From assembly GCA_037783415.1 (NCBI GenBank), contig JAZGTN010000027.1, positions 2,194,001 to 2,258,000 of the forward strand: a DNA stretch of 64,000 bases. The letters are read 5' to 3'. The stretch is from Leptasterias polaris. Taxonomy: Eukaryota > Echinodermata > Asteroidea > Forcipulatida > Asteriidae. Shown here in pieces: positions 35,669-48,500 of the stretch; within the stretch, counting starts at the first letter, position 1, and every line of letters begins with the position of its first letter. Under the pieces are notes generated by a model. That model was given only the letters and a program-made list of their open reading frames with translations. It had not been told where the DNA came from and made no database searches. The translations under genes and the position numbers were made by a program.

Positions 35669-37466
35669 ATGATGATGATGCTGTGTAAAATCGTTCAGAA
35701 AATATATTATTAGACCTTTGTATTCTCTGAAAGATTTCACTCATTTATAAATAAAGAAATATGATAAATTTATGATGTTCAAACATTGAAGTTTAGTTTG
35801 ATAAGTCTCTTTCAATTCTGTTGAGTATCGCAGTATACTCATGAGATAAATCTTCCCTTAGTGCTTGTTAAAATAAAAACAGTTTATCAGTTTAAAACTT
35901 TGTCAACATTTTTGTCCCCTCATTTTCATTTTAGTTTTGTAAAAAAACTTTTGCTCCAAACATTTCTGCTTCAGTAAACACTTTGAGCAAGGAAGCCCTT
36001 AGAGGACTCCCCTCCCTAAGGTTGAGCCCCCCCCCCCCCCCCCACCCACACACACAAGTGTGTAACAGCCTGCAATCGTGGACCCTCCTTTGTTCAACTC
36101 TTTGTGATAGCAACCGTGGACCACAATGCTTTCCTTTGTGATAGCAACCGTGGACCTATTGTCCTCTTTTGTTATAGGTCCCCGGTTTGAATGGGGTTAC
36201 CTACTCACACACACACCTCCAACATACAATTTACACTGTACACAAATTGTTGTAATACTGTGCCCATGTCCATGTAGCTGTAGGCCTATTTCTGTACATT
36301 GTACATATTTACAGCACTGTGCTAAGGAATGCTGATGCAAATGGTAACCTATCATGCAAGTACATTTTAGACTCTAACCCTGAAGACAATTTATACAGCA
36401 TCAGACTTATTAAACCCACTGTCTCATCACAGGAATACAATATTGAACTTGTTGTCCAAACAAAATCCTCCCCGCAATCGATGTTGCCATTGATCTCCCA
36501 ACAAATTACCTCCAACCCAGTGAAAATGTCAGGCAGGGGGAACGGTGCATTGACCAAACAATCCTGTGGCATTATCTCCCCCCCCCCCCCCCCCACTCCT
36601 CTCCACCTCCAGCATGCAGTTGTAGACAGCATCTCGCATCATTGAAAAGATAAATCAATGTGTGAGGATGCAGATTATGCCATTGAGGAGTGAACAGGAG
36701 ATTGTTACTTGAGGGATACTGTGAGTTGTGGGGACTCTGAGTTGTGCAGTATTGTGTGAATGTAATTAATTCAGTGGGCAATGGTTTGCATTAGGGATTG
36801 TGCATAACACCTGCAGTAGTGTAGTGCATTTAAATACTTGGGGGGGGGGGGGGTGGTCTCAGTCAACTGACATTCTCCAACCTCCAGTTAATATAGGTTC
36901 ATTCCCAAATCATGATGTTACACAAATTGTCAGCTAATGTTGTAGCTTATAAATACAGCTTTTATCATGTAAAACTTTTACATCAGTTATATACTAACAG
37001 AGCTACTGTGAGTTGTTGGCTCCATGTACTTAACATGGTACCCAAAGAGGCTTTAACTAAAAGCAGGCATCATATTCTTCCTACAGTCAGGGGCCCTTGG
37101 AAAAATCTGAATTTTTTTAATGAGGCCCCAAAAATCTATGAGAGCCTACATCATGTGTACACGTACATGTAGGTCAGCCATTGTCCTGGATAAAATGTTC
37201 CTACACTTTTTTCAAGTACCAAATGTCATGCCTGGTTAAGAGCTAGAGTTTCATCAGCTTCCACAACGAATCACACCAAACTCAAACAACAAAATCTGCT
37301 TTGCAAAATCAAATACCCGCGTAGGCTACTGTATAGGTTTATACATTTATTTTCAAATTTTCCAAAGAAATATTTTTGTCCAGGATCAAAAAGAAATGTT
37401 ATTAATTTTCCAGATTATTACTTTTGCATAATGTTCCATTTGAATTAAATGGCCACTGCCCAGACA

Positions 37467-38427
37467 TTAAAGGCACCTGGCAGTGGTATTTTTTCAAAAT
37501 AAAGCTTTTGTCATTAATATATACAATTTACTAAGGTTAAACAATTGTATTTTTCTTTTAATTACAAATTAAAAAATAGGCCCCCCTTTACATGGCGCTG
37601 TTCGTGACGTCAATCGAGGCAGGAGAAAATGTGTAGTCTGGTCCCGTACATTACGTCTGGGTACCTGATCAGTATCATGCGTTTTCGTATTTGGACGTCA
37701 CCACCCAATGCAATCCTAGGACAGTGTACAGTCGACTAATAATAGTAATACGAGATGCCAGTTTATACGAGGTTTTTCACCGGTCCCGAACTGTCCCATG
37801 CGCGTTTTTATGTCTTAAAAACGGAAGATACGAGCATGGTCATAACGAGAACACGGATAATACGAGGTATTGTTTTTCCACCAGAAACATTTCGCTGGTA
37901 ACCTAAGCTTCACTGCAACTTCCCTTGCACGCTACTGCCAACGAAAAAATCCCGGGCTATCCAAGTGTTCGCTGCATAGCGCTGAAAACGACGTCGGACC
38001 GGACCACTTTGCCCTCGTTAGCCTAACTTTCGATGCCCGTAACTGCCTATTATTTGGGATCTGCAGGAAAAAAATGCTGGCTGACCCCATCTTTAGTCGT
38101 TTTGCTGCATCCAGCAGCAATTTTCGCTGGAAAAATGCAAGAAAAAAAACCTTTTGGATAACCAAACGAAACGTACAATCTCACTACTTGCACGTGTATA
38201 TACAACGTAAATGCAGGCAAGTTCGAGTGGGGTCGATGCTCAATCGAGGCGAAGTCTTCCTCGATTGACGTCACAAAAAGTGATGGGCGGAGTCGCCCCC
38301 AAACAACTTTATCTATTTTTTTAACATATAAATACTGACAAACAATTACTCAAAAAATTGTTTTATTGTTAATATACATATACTCTTATATTAAAAAAAA
38401 AAAAAATCTATTTCCAGGTGACTTTAA
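37467..38427. mobile_element. TTAA-flanked foldback element of about 960 bp, family E
   Basis: TTAAAGGCACCTGGCAGTGG at the left and the inverse of TTTCCAGGTGACTTTAA at the right. Similarity of the two ends continues inward to a shared TGACGTCAATCGAGG block (left near 37608, right near 38255). It contains an open frame of 132 codons at 37870-38268 with no known domain. The middle is CpG-rich. Confidence 0.75.
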
Positions 38428-39020
38428 GAAGGAAACAAAAATAAAATTAACAAGAACATTAAATGCATTTACTGTTTTCTTGACAACAACCTTTTTTGAT
38501 GAAACTTGAAGGTTCACTTCAATCATGGTGGTAAAAACTACCTCTATGATTGAACAGACTCATTCCAAGCGGTGCACAATCCCTTTATTATTTAATGAAA
38601 AAACTTGTTCATGCAAGAATTGGTTCTCTCAGTTTGATTCTGACATTTTGAAAATGAGTGAGTGGCAGTGGAATATAAAAAAGTCCACTGTGTTATTCAT
38701 TGTAGGTGCAGCGCTACATAAATACACATCCTGTGCGCAGACCAGAAATTGATTAACAACCCCGGGCAGATTATTAACAGTAACCCACAATATTTCATTT
38801 ATATATTTAATTAGTTGAATGTACGCTGTGTGTGGTACTGGCCCTATCCTTGTGATTGAACAATTATCATAATGTTATGTGAGGCATTACAGCACACACA
38901 TATTGTATGTCTTCAGTGCTGATACAGCTTCCAGGTAATTTCTCTATGCTATAGCCTGACACTCACAGGTACATGTAGCTGTCATCCTTCAGTATCATCA
39001 ATATAAGGTACATGTATCCA

Positions 39021-39100
39021 AAGGAACTGGAAACTGTCTTTCACTTTGTGAAATTGCACATCAACAAGGAACTGGAAACTGTCTTTCACTTTGTGAAATT
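39021..39100. repeat. 45-bp duplication
   Basis: Two copies of AAGGAACTGGAAACTGTCTT followed by TCACTTTGTGAAATT, 45 bases apart, upstream of TMEM63. Confidence 0.9.
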
Positions 39101-39553
39101 ACTGCACACATATTTTCTGAGTCCTTCCACTATATATTGTTATTAATCTGACATCATTATTAGATTGTAAAGACATGTATTTCATCTGTCAAAGATGTTT
39201 ATTGGTAAATGTTTACCAGTGAGGTTTGCCGCCTCAGGTGGTCTGCTTGAACAGGAAATGCCGTTTTTTATAGTTTCATTTTAATAAGTCTCATTTAAGT
39301 TTATGTTCACGACAACTGAATGTATTGATTCCAAACTTAAACCTAGAATGTAATAACAGTCATTGTGCAAGTCTTTTGTCGTGTCTTTAGTTCAGATACA
39401 TTTAGTTTTGGCAAAGGAAACTGTCCCTTCTTCATTGACAGTGACATTGCTCCTTTGAGAATGACAATGTGGGTCTGCAAGTTTTGAACCGTCATTTAGT
39501 AATCTTGATTTCAATTTATTTTAGATCTGCATCCTGTGTAAAGGCGAACCATC

Positions 39554-42500
39554 ATGTCTGTACCTGTAGAAGAGAATTGCATCCTGGCAGGAAAAAACAA
39601 CACTTCAATCACATTCCTAGAGTATGGAGGTATCCCAGCCAACATCGGTTATAATATCCTATTCTTTGTGGTAAGTGAAACTACATTATGTAATAATTAA
39701 TTTCAGTTTTGCTGGTTAGGTTATAATTAGTTTTTGATTGTTATTGTGGTACCTTTCTGGTAATAAAACCAAGTGAATCTTCAAAAGCGACAAGCACTGT
39801 TAATCCAGAGGCTTGAAGATACCCGTGTTGAAGAATATGACAGATATAATAAAAAATGTCAGTTATAGAATATATGTCAGTTATAGAAGTGGGAGGAAAA
39901 CTTAGTAAAACAGGGGGAAACCCACTCAATTGGGTAGGGACTGAAAATCCATTCCGTGTGTAAAGCTCCCATCCCGGATTCCAACTGGAGTCCACATAAG
40001 CGAAAGGCAGGGAAGAAACCACTAGGCCAACCTGAATGTTCAATGGATGGAGCAAGTTAGAAACAGTTTCTCACTGTTGTCCTTCTCCTAACATTTAATT
40101 ACAGCATATGTAGATAAATGTTGAAATATCTGTAAGTCAGCATCTGCTTAGTACACAGTGAGAAAAAATAAAAAATTTTAGTGATAATTGAGCAGCAACA
40201 ACAATCAAAACTTGATTTGTTTTCCCATTCAGAATTGTTCTACTATTGAAAAAAAGTAGGAGTACTATAAGTCTTTTGGATGGCCTCGTTAATCAATTTC
40301 TTAAAGGACATGAATTGGAGATGTCATTGCTCCAGTGTCCTTTATGGATCTTGTTTTTGCTCTGAAGGGAGCTAGACAGCTGCAAAGATGAGTGTTACAG
40401 TAATGTGTTAGTTGAATACATACTATAAGTATAAAAGTAGCATTCTCAAGCATGCACTAAAGGGAAACGTTGCTTTGGATTGGGCACTTTGGGCCATAAA
40501 AAGCGTTTGAAAGTGTTTGTTATGAAACTAATATGGCTGGAAAGTCGTTTTAAAAGTAGAATATAATGATTCACACAAATATCCCTCGAAATTGTGTGGC
40601 TTTCTTTTTACTTTGTGAACTAACACATTCCATAATTTTATTCTTCAAAATGGCAGACCGTGCTAGTTCACGAAATAAAAGGAAAACCACTCAATTTCGA
40701 GGCATTTTTGTGTGGATCATTATATTCTATTTATATAACATCTTTCCAACCAAATTTATTTCATAACAAATGCTTTCAAACGCTTTTCATAGCCTACATG
40801 TAAATCGCCCAATCCAAAGCAACTTGTCCATTTAATCACATGGCAATCTAGGGCTAAAATTACAAAAAAAGTAGCTTAACAAAGAACTTATTTGCTTAAG
40901 GTTACCAGCCCCTATATCACATGTACTATTTGTGACTCACTTATTTTTGCCCAGCATAACATTATTAAGCACAAGTTTCTACTTAAAAGTAGGGTCATTG
41001 TTTGTTTTTTGTCAACATAAATAAATGCTTATTTATAGGCAAAATTAAAAATTAAGACACAAAAAAAGTCAAATGTGAAAATTTCAGCTGAATGCAGTGT
41101 CTATTTTTATTGAGAAAACAGCAAAAAGCTGTCACGGTATTTTCACAAGAACGTTGAATTCATCCATGTTCAACGAGATGACAGCGGTTACCAACTGTTT
41201 CTCTGGCCGCAGCATTCCCGGACAGGCACCAAACCCTCAGAAATCTGAGAATAAACGATTCATGCATGGATTGTTTCTCAGATTCAAATACTTTGGGGTG
41301 AAAAACCATCCAAACCATATTACTTCATGGGAATCCTTTCTCAAAATAGTTTAATAGGCTACTATCAGCAGCTGCAGTGCTACTCACCAAGTAATTTGTT
41401 ATGGCCAATAATTTTTGGAGTATTTACCAATCTATGACCATTAAACAGCTTGGTGAAATTGGGTTCACTTGGTAACCTTTTTGCTAAGAGATCCTTGCAG
41501 GGATTAGACATTTCAGATTCATATTATTTTTTCTTTTTCTGCCTGGTGATAGAAATAACTGATGTTTTCCTCAGATATGAAGGAAAAATTCTGCCCTTTC
41601 ATTTTCTTTTCTAGCGGTGAGGATTTTGCTCTGAAAAGCTCTTCTTAAAATGTATAGCTCAAGGAGTTACTAAAAGATGGTAATGTCATCATTTCAAGAT
41701 ACAATTTAGATACTACTTTCGGACCTTTTTGTCAACAATGACTCTCAGCCCATTACAGTTGCTTGTGTTCATGTTGTACATTTGCTAAATTGTCTAGTTT
41801 CAGGAATGAAAAATAAAAGGAAAATTATTGCATTGGTTTCTGGACGAGTTGCAGCCTCAACTGTATTTTTTAAGAAGGCACAGTCATGGGATTGGTACAT
41901 GTAGCAGTGCTTGTGTCTGTCATCAAGATACATTTTGGCATTGTAATAATTACTGCTCTTTCCTGTGCATCCTAATGGCAGCCAGGAAATGAGCCTATAA
42001 CACCACGAGGGAGTTGTGATGGCTTCAGGACCAATCACAGCAAATTTGTAATTAAGGCTAATAAAGTGACCTACATGTACATGTATAGTGGCTTTGGTGA
42101 GTGAATCATGTACTATGCATAAAGTTTAAGTAACAACTGGCGCATTCTTAATTTTGATAAAATTCAAGTCTGGAATTATAGAGTGTCCAATGTTCCTAAT
42201 GACCCAATTCACGATAAATCTTGGTTGCACCAGTTTTGGGGGGTTAGACTCCAAGTGTGCAGGGATGAGATTTGTCAGACTTTTGTCTGATTTCAGACTT
42301 TTTATGTCAGCCGTGTGAATAAAAAAAAGCCTTTTATTTTTCCACATAAAAGAAAGATTGCCCTTTGATCTACTTCACTAGTGCTTAGGACACTTTTCCT
42401 AAAAGCCCTTTGAATTCCAAACCCTCCCTAGGGGTTACCAAAAGGTAGAAATTTCATCATTTCAACATACATGTAGGCCCTACGTCCTAAAATTTGGATC

Positions 42501-45500
42501 TAACATGTAGTTTCAGACTTTTTTGCCAGCAATGACTCTCATCCCTGAGTGTGTTACTGTGCGGTGCGCATTTTAGGCGACGCGCCTGCAGTTAGACGTG
42601 TACCATAGCTTTAAATAATGTATTATGACAGCAGTTCCCAAAATGGTAGATCTTGGCAGACTGTAGCCTCCTGTGACATCATTGCAATGTGTGAATTGCC
42701 CCAGTTCTTGGTCTCTTGGATGTTTTCATTCAAAAAACTGTAAACAAATAAACAAATTATGTCGAAAAAAAATTAGGCCACGCAGCTTTTGAACTGTAAA
42801 GATCGTTCATCAAATATAAATTCTAAAAGCTATTATTCCTCTTTTACAATACAGATTTTACAGGAATTAAAACCATAATCTGCTGCATTTCACATGAATG
42901 ATTGGTTAATTTTCTTTTTTTCCCCAATTGGACAGATTGTTGTGATGTTGTTTTCTGTGTTCCGGAAAATTGCTGGGGACTATGGCCGCATTGCACTTAT
43001 GCAACATGGTGAAGAAAGGTATGTTCTCTGATGATATGACCTGTACAATGTACATAATGCTACATGTGTATTCACAGGTTGGCTGGTTGAAGTTGGTATG
43101 CACAAACAGAGCTGCCAACTCTCCCTGATTCTGTAGAAAGTTCCCTAAAAATAAACCAATCTCTCCATGTTCTGATGAACAAACTTGAAATTTGACTATA
43201 ACTTTTGCCCTATTATGTTGAATGTAATTGTCAATATCTTCCTGATTGTTGTACAAAATCTTCCTGATTGCAAGATGCAAATGTTGGTAGCTTTGACACC
43301 AATGCAACATGCTTTTTTCAATCGGGTCCAATCAAATATGAAAATGTACTTCATGGCTTTAAAATTATGCCAACTGGGCAGTAACCTCACAGTTCAACAT
43401 GAACTTTTAGCATTTGTTTCTGCTAGAGACGCACATGTTAGAATGATGCTTGTGAAGTTTTCTACAGTCAGATTGAATCGATGCTGCAAGGAAGAGGTTG
43501 TAACAGGTGTCATGCTTACATGCAATATACACAATACTTTAAAATTATTTGTGTTAAATGTGCTTTTTGGGAGCATAAAATTCCTGGACATGTATCAATG
43601 AACTAGAGGGTTAATTTTTAGTATGGTGACTTTGTCTCTGTACTATGGGGGATCGTGATCATTCAAAGAAGTCATTATTATGCAGAAAAATAACAACTGT
43701 GTAAACTGTACTGTGTACTGAGTGATCATACGGTGTGCGCTGTCACCTCACTATGGCGGGACACACCTTGAAGACAATGTCACTGTGGTCTTTTTCTAAT
43801 TGGCTGTGTTAACACTCTAGGAACGCATAGTCTTCAATGAAATAATAATATGAAATAATAACATGTGATTACCAGTGTGGATTCACTATATGAAAACACT
43901 CTGACATTTTTCTAAGGGTGCCGTTCTAGAACGGGTAAAAGTTAAGGATTTGTTGTATAGGATTGTAGGGGAAAGCACATTGAGTTGGAGCATTTAACAC
44001 TAAGCTGATAATCTCATTTGACGCCAACCTGTATTCACATTGTTTCCTTACGTTTAGATTTCTTCGAGGAGATCCAAGGTAAAATGAGAGGCACTGTATG
44101 CCTTAATATCATTCAATTAACCAACTAATTTAATTCCAGTCAGATTTTTTCCCCCAGTAAACTGCATGTCCTTGATTTATCTTACTGTACGTAGTGGTTT
44201 TAGAGAGTACTAGTTTTGGTTTCAGCTCGCAAAACTCTGGTTTCTAATTATTAAATGATAAATGATTTTTGTAATGAGTATTATTCCCTACATCTCTACT
44301 TCACCCTTCTTTGGTGGTTGGGCGATAGAGTGGTTGGTTTTCTTTTTAAAGGAATTTCAAACTTTGAAGCAACTGATGAAAAAAATGCAGTTACAAGAAA
44401 TGACGTGAATCCATAACTGAGTCACCAGAGTTTGTCTGCTTTTATCCTCAAGAACTTAAATGTTTTGGTTCTGTTTTTGAACATTTGAATCCTTTGAGTA
44501 GATGACTAGTCGTTGCAAACTAATATTGACAGATCTGTAGCTCAGCAAAGTAGACTGTTTTAATCATGTTTTGTAGTAGACTAACACCATGGATTTAACC
44601 TGTCAATAATTAAGCAGCATTGATGGATTGGGGCCCAGTATACTGTTATTACAGTCAAACAAGAAAGCAGTAGTCATTAAATATTTTTTATAAGCTTGTG
44701 TTGTTTTTAACAAACATACATGTACAACTTTATTGTGACAACGTTGTCGGTGTCCTGGTAGTTTCAGGGTAGTCTTAGACGGTACATCATTTATTTTCAG
44801 AACAGTGCCCTCCCCCCCCCCCATCCCAATCCTCTGGTTTTTTTAAAAGGAACATCCAACAAACAATAGGAAAGCTATAAACTGCTCTGCTCAAATTATT
44901 TGGGAAAGCTGTTTGCACTCCTCAGAACCAAACTTCACACATTCATTACTCTAAAAAGTGATATTAAAACATGATCCTAACAAATCAACTGTTCATGCCA
45001 GATTGCAGGATTTCAATTTTTGTTACATGATTATAGCAAATAAACGCCACATCAGTAGCTCATTTTCTAATGTGAAGAAGATTGTGTTTTTCCCCCTAAC
45101 ATTAAATTTTAAGGAGTGCTATTTTTCACGCTCACCAGTAAGAAGTACTGAGGAGAGCAGTTGTGCACTCGCACTCCTTAAAAATGAAGATCTGGAGTTT
45201 ACCACAAAATGTCTTTGAAAAGATGCACACAGATTTTAAAAAAAAATTGTGGGTTTTTTTTTTTTTGACAAATTGTTTGATTCAATAAATTTTTATCAGG
45301 ATGATTTGTGCCAATACCAACATCATGTCAAATCCACTTTTAAATAAAAAACTCAATTTGTTTTCTTCTGGTGAATAACATTGTCAAATTGTAAACATTC
45401 TCTGTAACTGTATATTCTCTGCCTAAGAATAAATGAATAAATTAGCCGGCTTGTCTAGATGCAATCCCGATTGACAATTTCATTAACTCATCAACTTTAT

Positions 45501-48500
45501 TTTCTCAGCAGTAAGCCACTTAAAGCAGGTGGCACAGTTTTGTGTGATCAGGGTTGAATTATTACAATGTCATTGGCATTGTTATTAATGTTGTCATACC
45601 GTTTGGGTATTTAAAAATGTATGTATGAGAGAAAAATTTAACAATTCCAACCTGAAAGCCAATCCTGGTATGAATGTTTTACTAGTACAACTGAAAACCC
45701 AGATTTCACCCCAAGAATACACTGTGCGACAATGCACAATTGAAATGCCTTAAAACTTTTGTTTTATCTGTCGCATAGATCCTCATCAATTGAAATTTGT
45801 TTTACAATAAACACAAGATAGAGAGTTTGGATGAATTTTATGAAGTACCTGTAAACTAGTGTAAATATACCATATGTATAGTTTACATGCAGTGTTTCAA
45901 AATACAACAACCACGCAGCTACAACCATCTGGATGATCCCATCCGAAGGTGGTCTGGTAATAATGTTATGGCCGTTGCATAATATGCTATTAAGTGCTAT
46001 TGGGTTTTAAGTGATGGAAATAACAAATGCCATCATTGAGTGCTCATGTTGGATTCTGCATACAGTATGACTTGCCAGTGTGTAGTGTAAGCAGTAAGCA
46101 TACATCGTGGAAGAATTTATAAATACTAAATAAAAAAAAGATATTATTGATTTTTGATTTAATGGCTTACTTGTTATTTTATCCTGTGAAATGTTTCCAT
46201 CGGAAAATTTGTGTTTGAATCAACTTAATTTAGAATTATCCATTTATAGTACATGCAGACCTGAATTACATCTTTGAGAAGGCAGGGCCATTTTTTGTTG
46301 TTGCAAAAGGTAGATTGATAAGTTTTAGTGTCCATGGGAATCATTTGAAGGGGCACCAATACCAAAGACAAGGGAAACAGAGGCATGTACGGAGGCAAAA
46401 AGCCTTGACAAAAATATTTAAATGTCATGGGGTTTTCTGAGGAAAAAAAAGAGAGAAATTGTTTGCACTTTTTCAACAATTTTATTTTAGATCAATTACA
46501 TTAGCAGTAAAGTGTACGTATAAAGGGTACTTTCAAAATGCTTCATATGTTAGAAACAACTCTTCTTTGAAAATTTCCTCCGAGCAGATAAAGATCATGA
46601 TCTGCTTATGAATCATGGGACACAGAATGTTAATAGCTTGAGTATACCAATGTTCTTCTTCTATTTAAATTCTGTATGTATACATTAATAATGAGAGGAT
46701 AGAAGAAAGGTTAGTCTACTGGCCCCCTGTGGATGGGATATATGGTTTAGCTATGATTTGTTAAGGGAACCGTACAAAGATGGTGGCAGTGTAATACAAA
46801 AAAAACTACTGGGTTGAAATTGTGATGTTCTCAATGTTGTACATATATATGTACCTTTAAGGATGGCATAGATCTGTCGAGGGAATATCTGAATAAATAA
46901 CGTGTGTGGTGAAGTGATGTGTCCTGATCAATGCTGCCAAAGACAAGTGTCTACCTTCACAGTCTACATGTCATCCATGTTGTGATATTCCATTCCAAAC
47001 CATATTAAAGACAGTTCTCCAAGTACAAGTAGGCATTTTGAAGAGTAGAATGTTTGAATGGCTCTGTTAATGTTATTAACACCACCCTGTAGTGTGCTAA
47101 GAGAGATCACAGTCCTGTGTACCTCCCTGCAAACCCCTTCAAGCCTATTTTACCCTCCCCTGGCCCAGCAGGTGTAGGGATTAATTCCTCACCTTCTCTT
47201 ACAGAGACTTAGATTTCTAATCCAATTTTTGATGTTGCAGTGTGTATTGGATTCCTTTATTTTGCTGCTGATTGCCGCCATTCACCTTAAATAGAAAGTA
47301 CCCTGTGCATGGCCCTGTAGACCCACCCCTTGAAAAATAGTATGGAAAGGCAGGTCCCTAATTTGCTTTGTTGATGTCCTTGCATTGAAGGGACAGCTCG
47401 ATAGGCCTGGGGACAGCTCGATAGGCCTGGGGACAACTTGATAGGCCTGGGGACAGCTTGATAGGTCCTGATGGGTACAGCTTGATAGGCCCGGGGACAG
47501 CTCGGTAGGCCTGGGTACAGCTCGGTAGGCCTGGGGACAGCTCGATAGGCCTGGGGACAGCTTGATAGGCCTGGGGACAGCTTGATAGGTCCTGATGGGT
47601 ACAGCTTGATAGGCCCGGGGACAGCTCGGTAGGCCTGGGTACAGCTCGGTAGGCCTGGGGACAGCTTGATAGCCCTGGGGACAGCTTGATACATAGGCCT
47701 GGGGACAGCTTGATAGGCCTGGGTACAGCTTGATAGGCCTGGGTACAGCTAATGATAGGCCTGGGGACAGCTTGATAGGTCCTGATGGGTACAGCTTGAT
47801 AGGCCCGGGGACAGCTTGATAGGCCTGGGTACAGCTCGGTAGGCCTGGTTACAGCTTGATAGGCCTGGGGACAGCTTGATAGGCCTGGGGACAGCTTGAT
47901 AGCCCTGGGGACAGCTTGATAGGCCTGGGTACAGCTTGATAGGCCTGGGTACAGCTAATGATAGGCCTGGGGACAGCTTGATAGGTCTGGGGACAGCTTG
48001 ATAGGCCTGGGTACAGCTAATGATAGGCCTGGGGACAGCTTGATAGGCCTGAGTGGTTACAGCTTGATAGGCCTGGGGACAGCTTGATAGGCCTAGGGAC
48101 AGCTTGATAGGCCTGGGGACAGCTTGATAGGCCTGGGGACAGCTAATGATAGGCCTGGGTACAGCTAATGATAGGCCTGGGTACAGCTAATGATAGGCCT
48201 GGGGACAGCTTGATAGGCCTGGGGACAGCTTGATAGGCCTGGGGACAGCTTGATAGGCCTGGGGACAGCTTGATAGGCCTGGGGACAGCTTGATAGGCCT
48301 GGGGACAGCTTGATAGGCCTGGGGACAGCTAATGATAGGCCTGGGGACAGCTTGATAGGCCTGGGGACAGCTTGATAGGCCTGGGGACAGCTTGATAGGC
48401 CTGGGGACAGCTTGATAGGCCTGGGGACGGCCTCGATAGGCCTAGGGATTAAACTTTCATCGAAAAAACTAAAACTCTTAGACCCACTGACAACAGAAGT

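Noticed and set aside
37870..38268. 132-codon frame as a host gene
   Set aside because: It lies entirely inside a TTAA-bounded foldback element, so I treat it as part of the element.
43185..43601. 138-codon plus-strand frame in a TMEM63 intron
   Set aside because: It overlaps a family C MITE, has no known domain and starts at a non-ATG codon.
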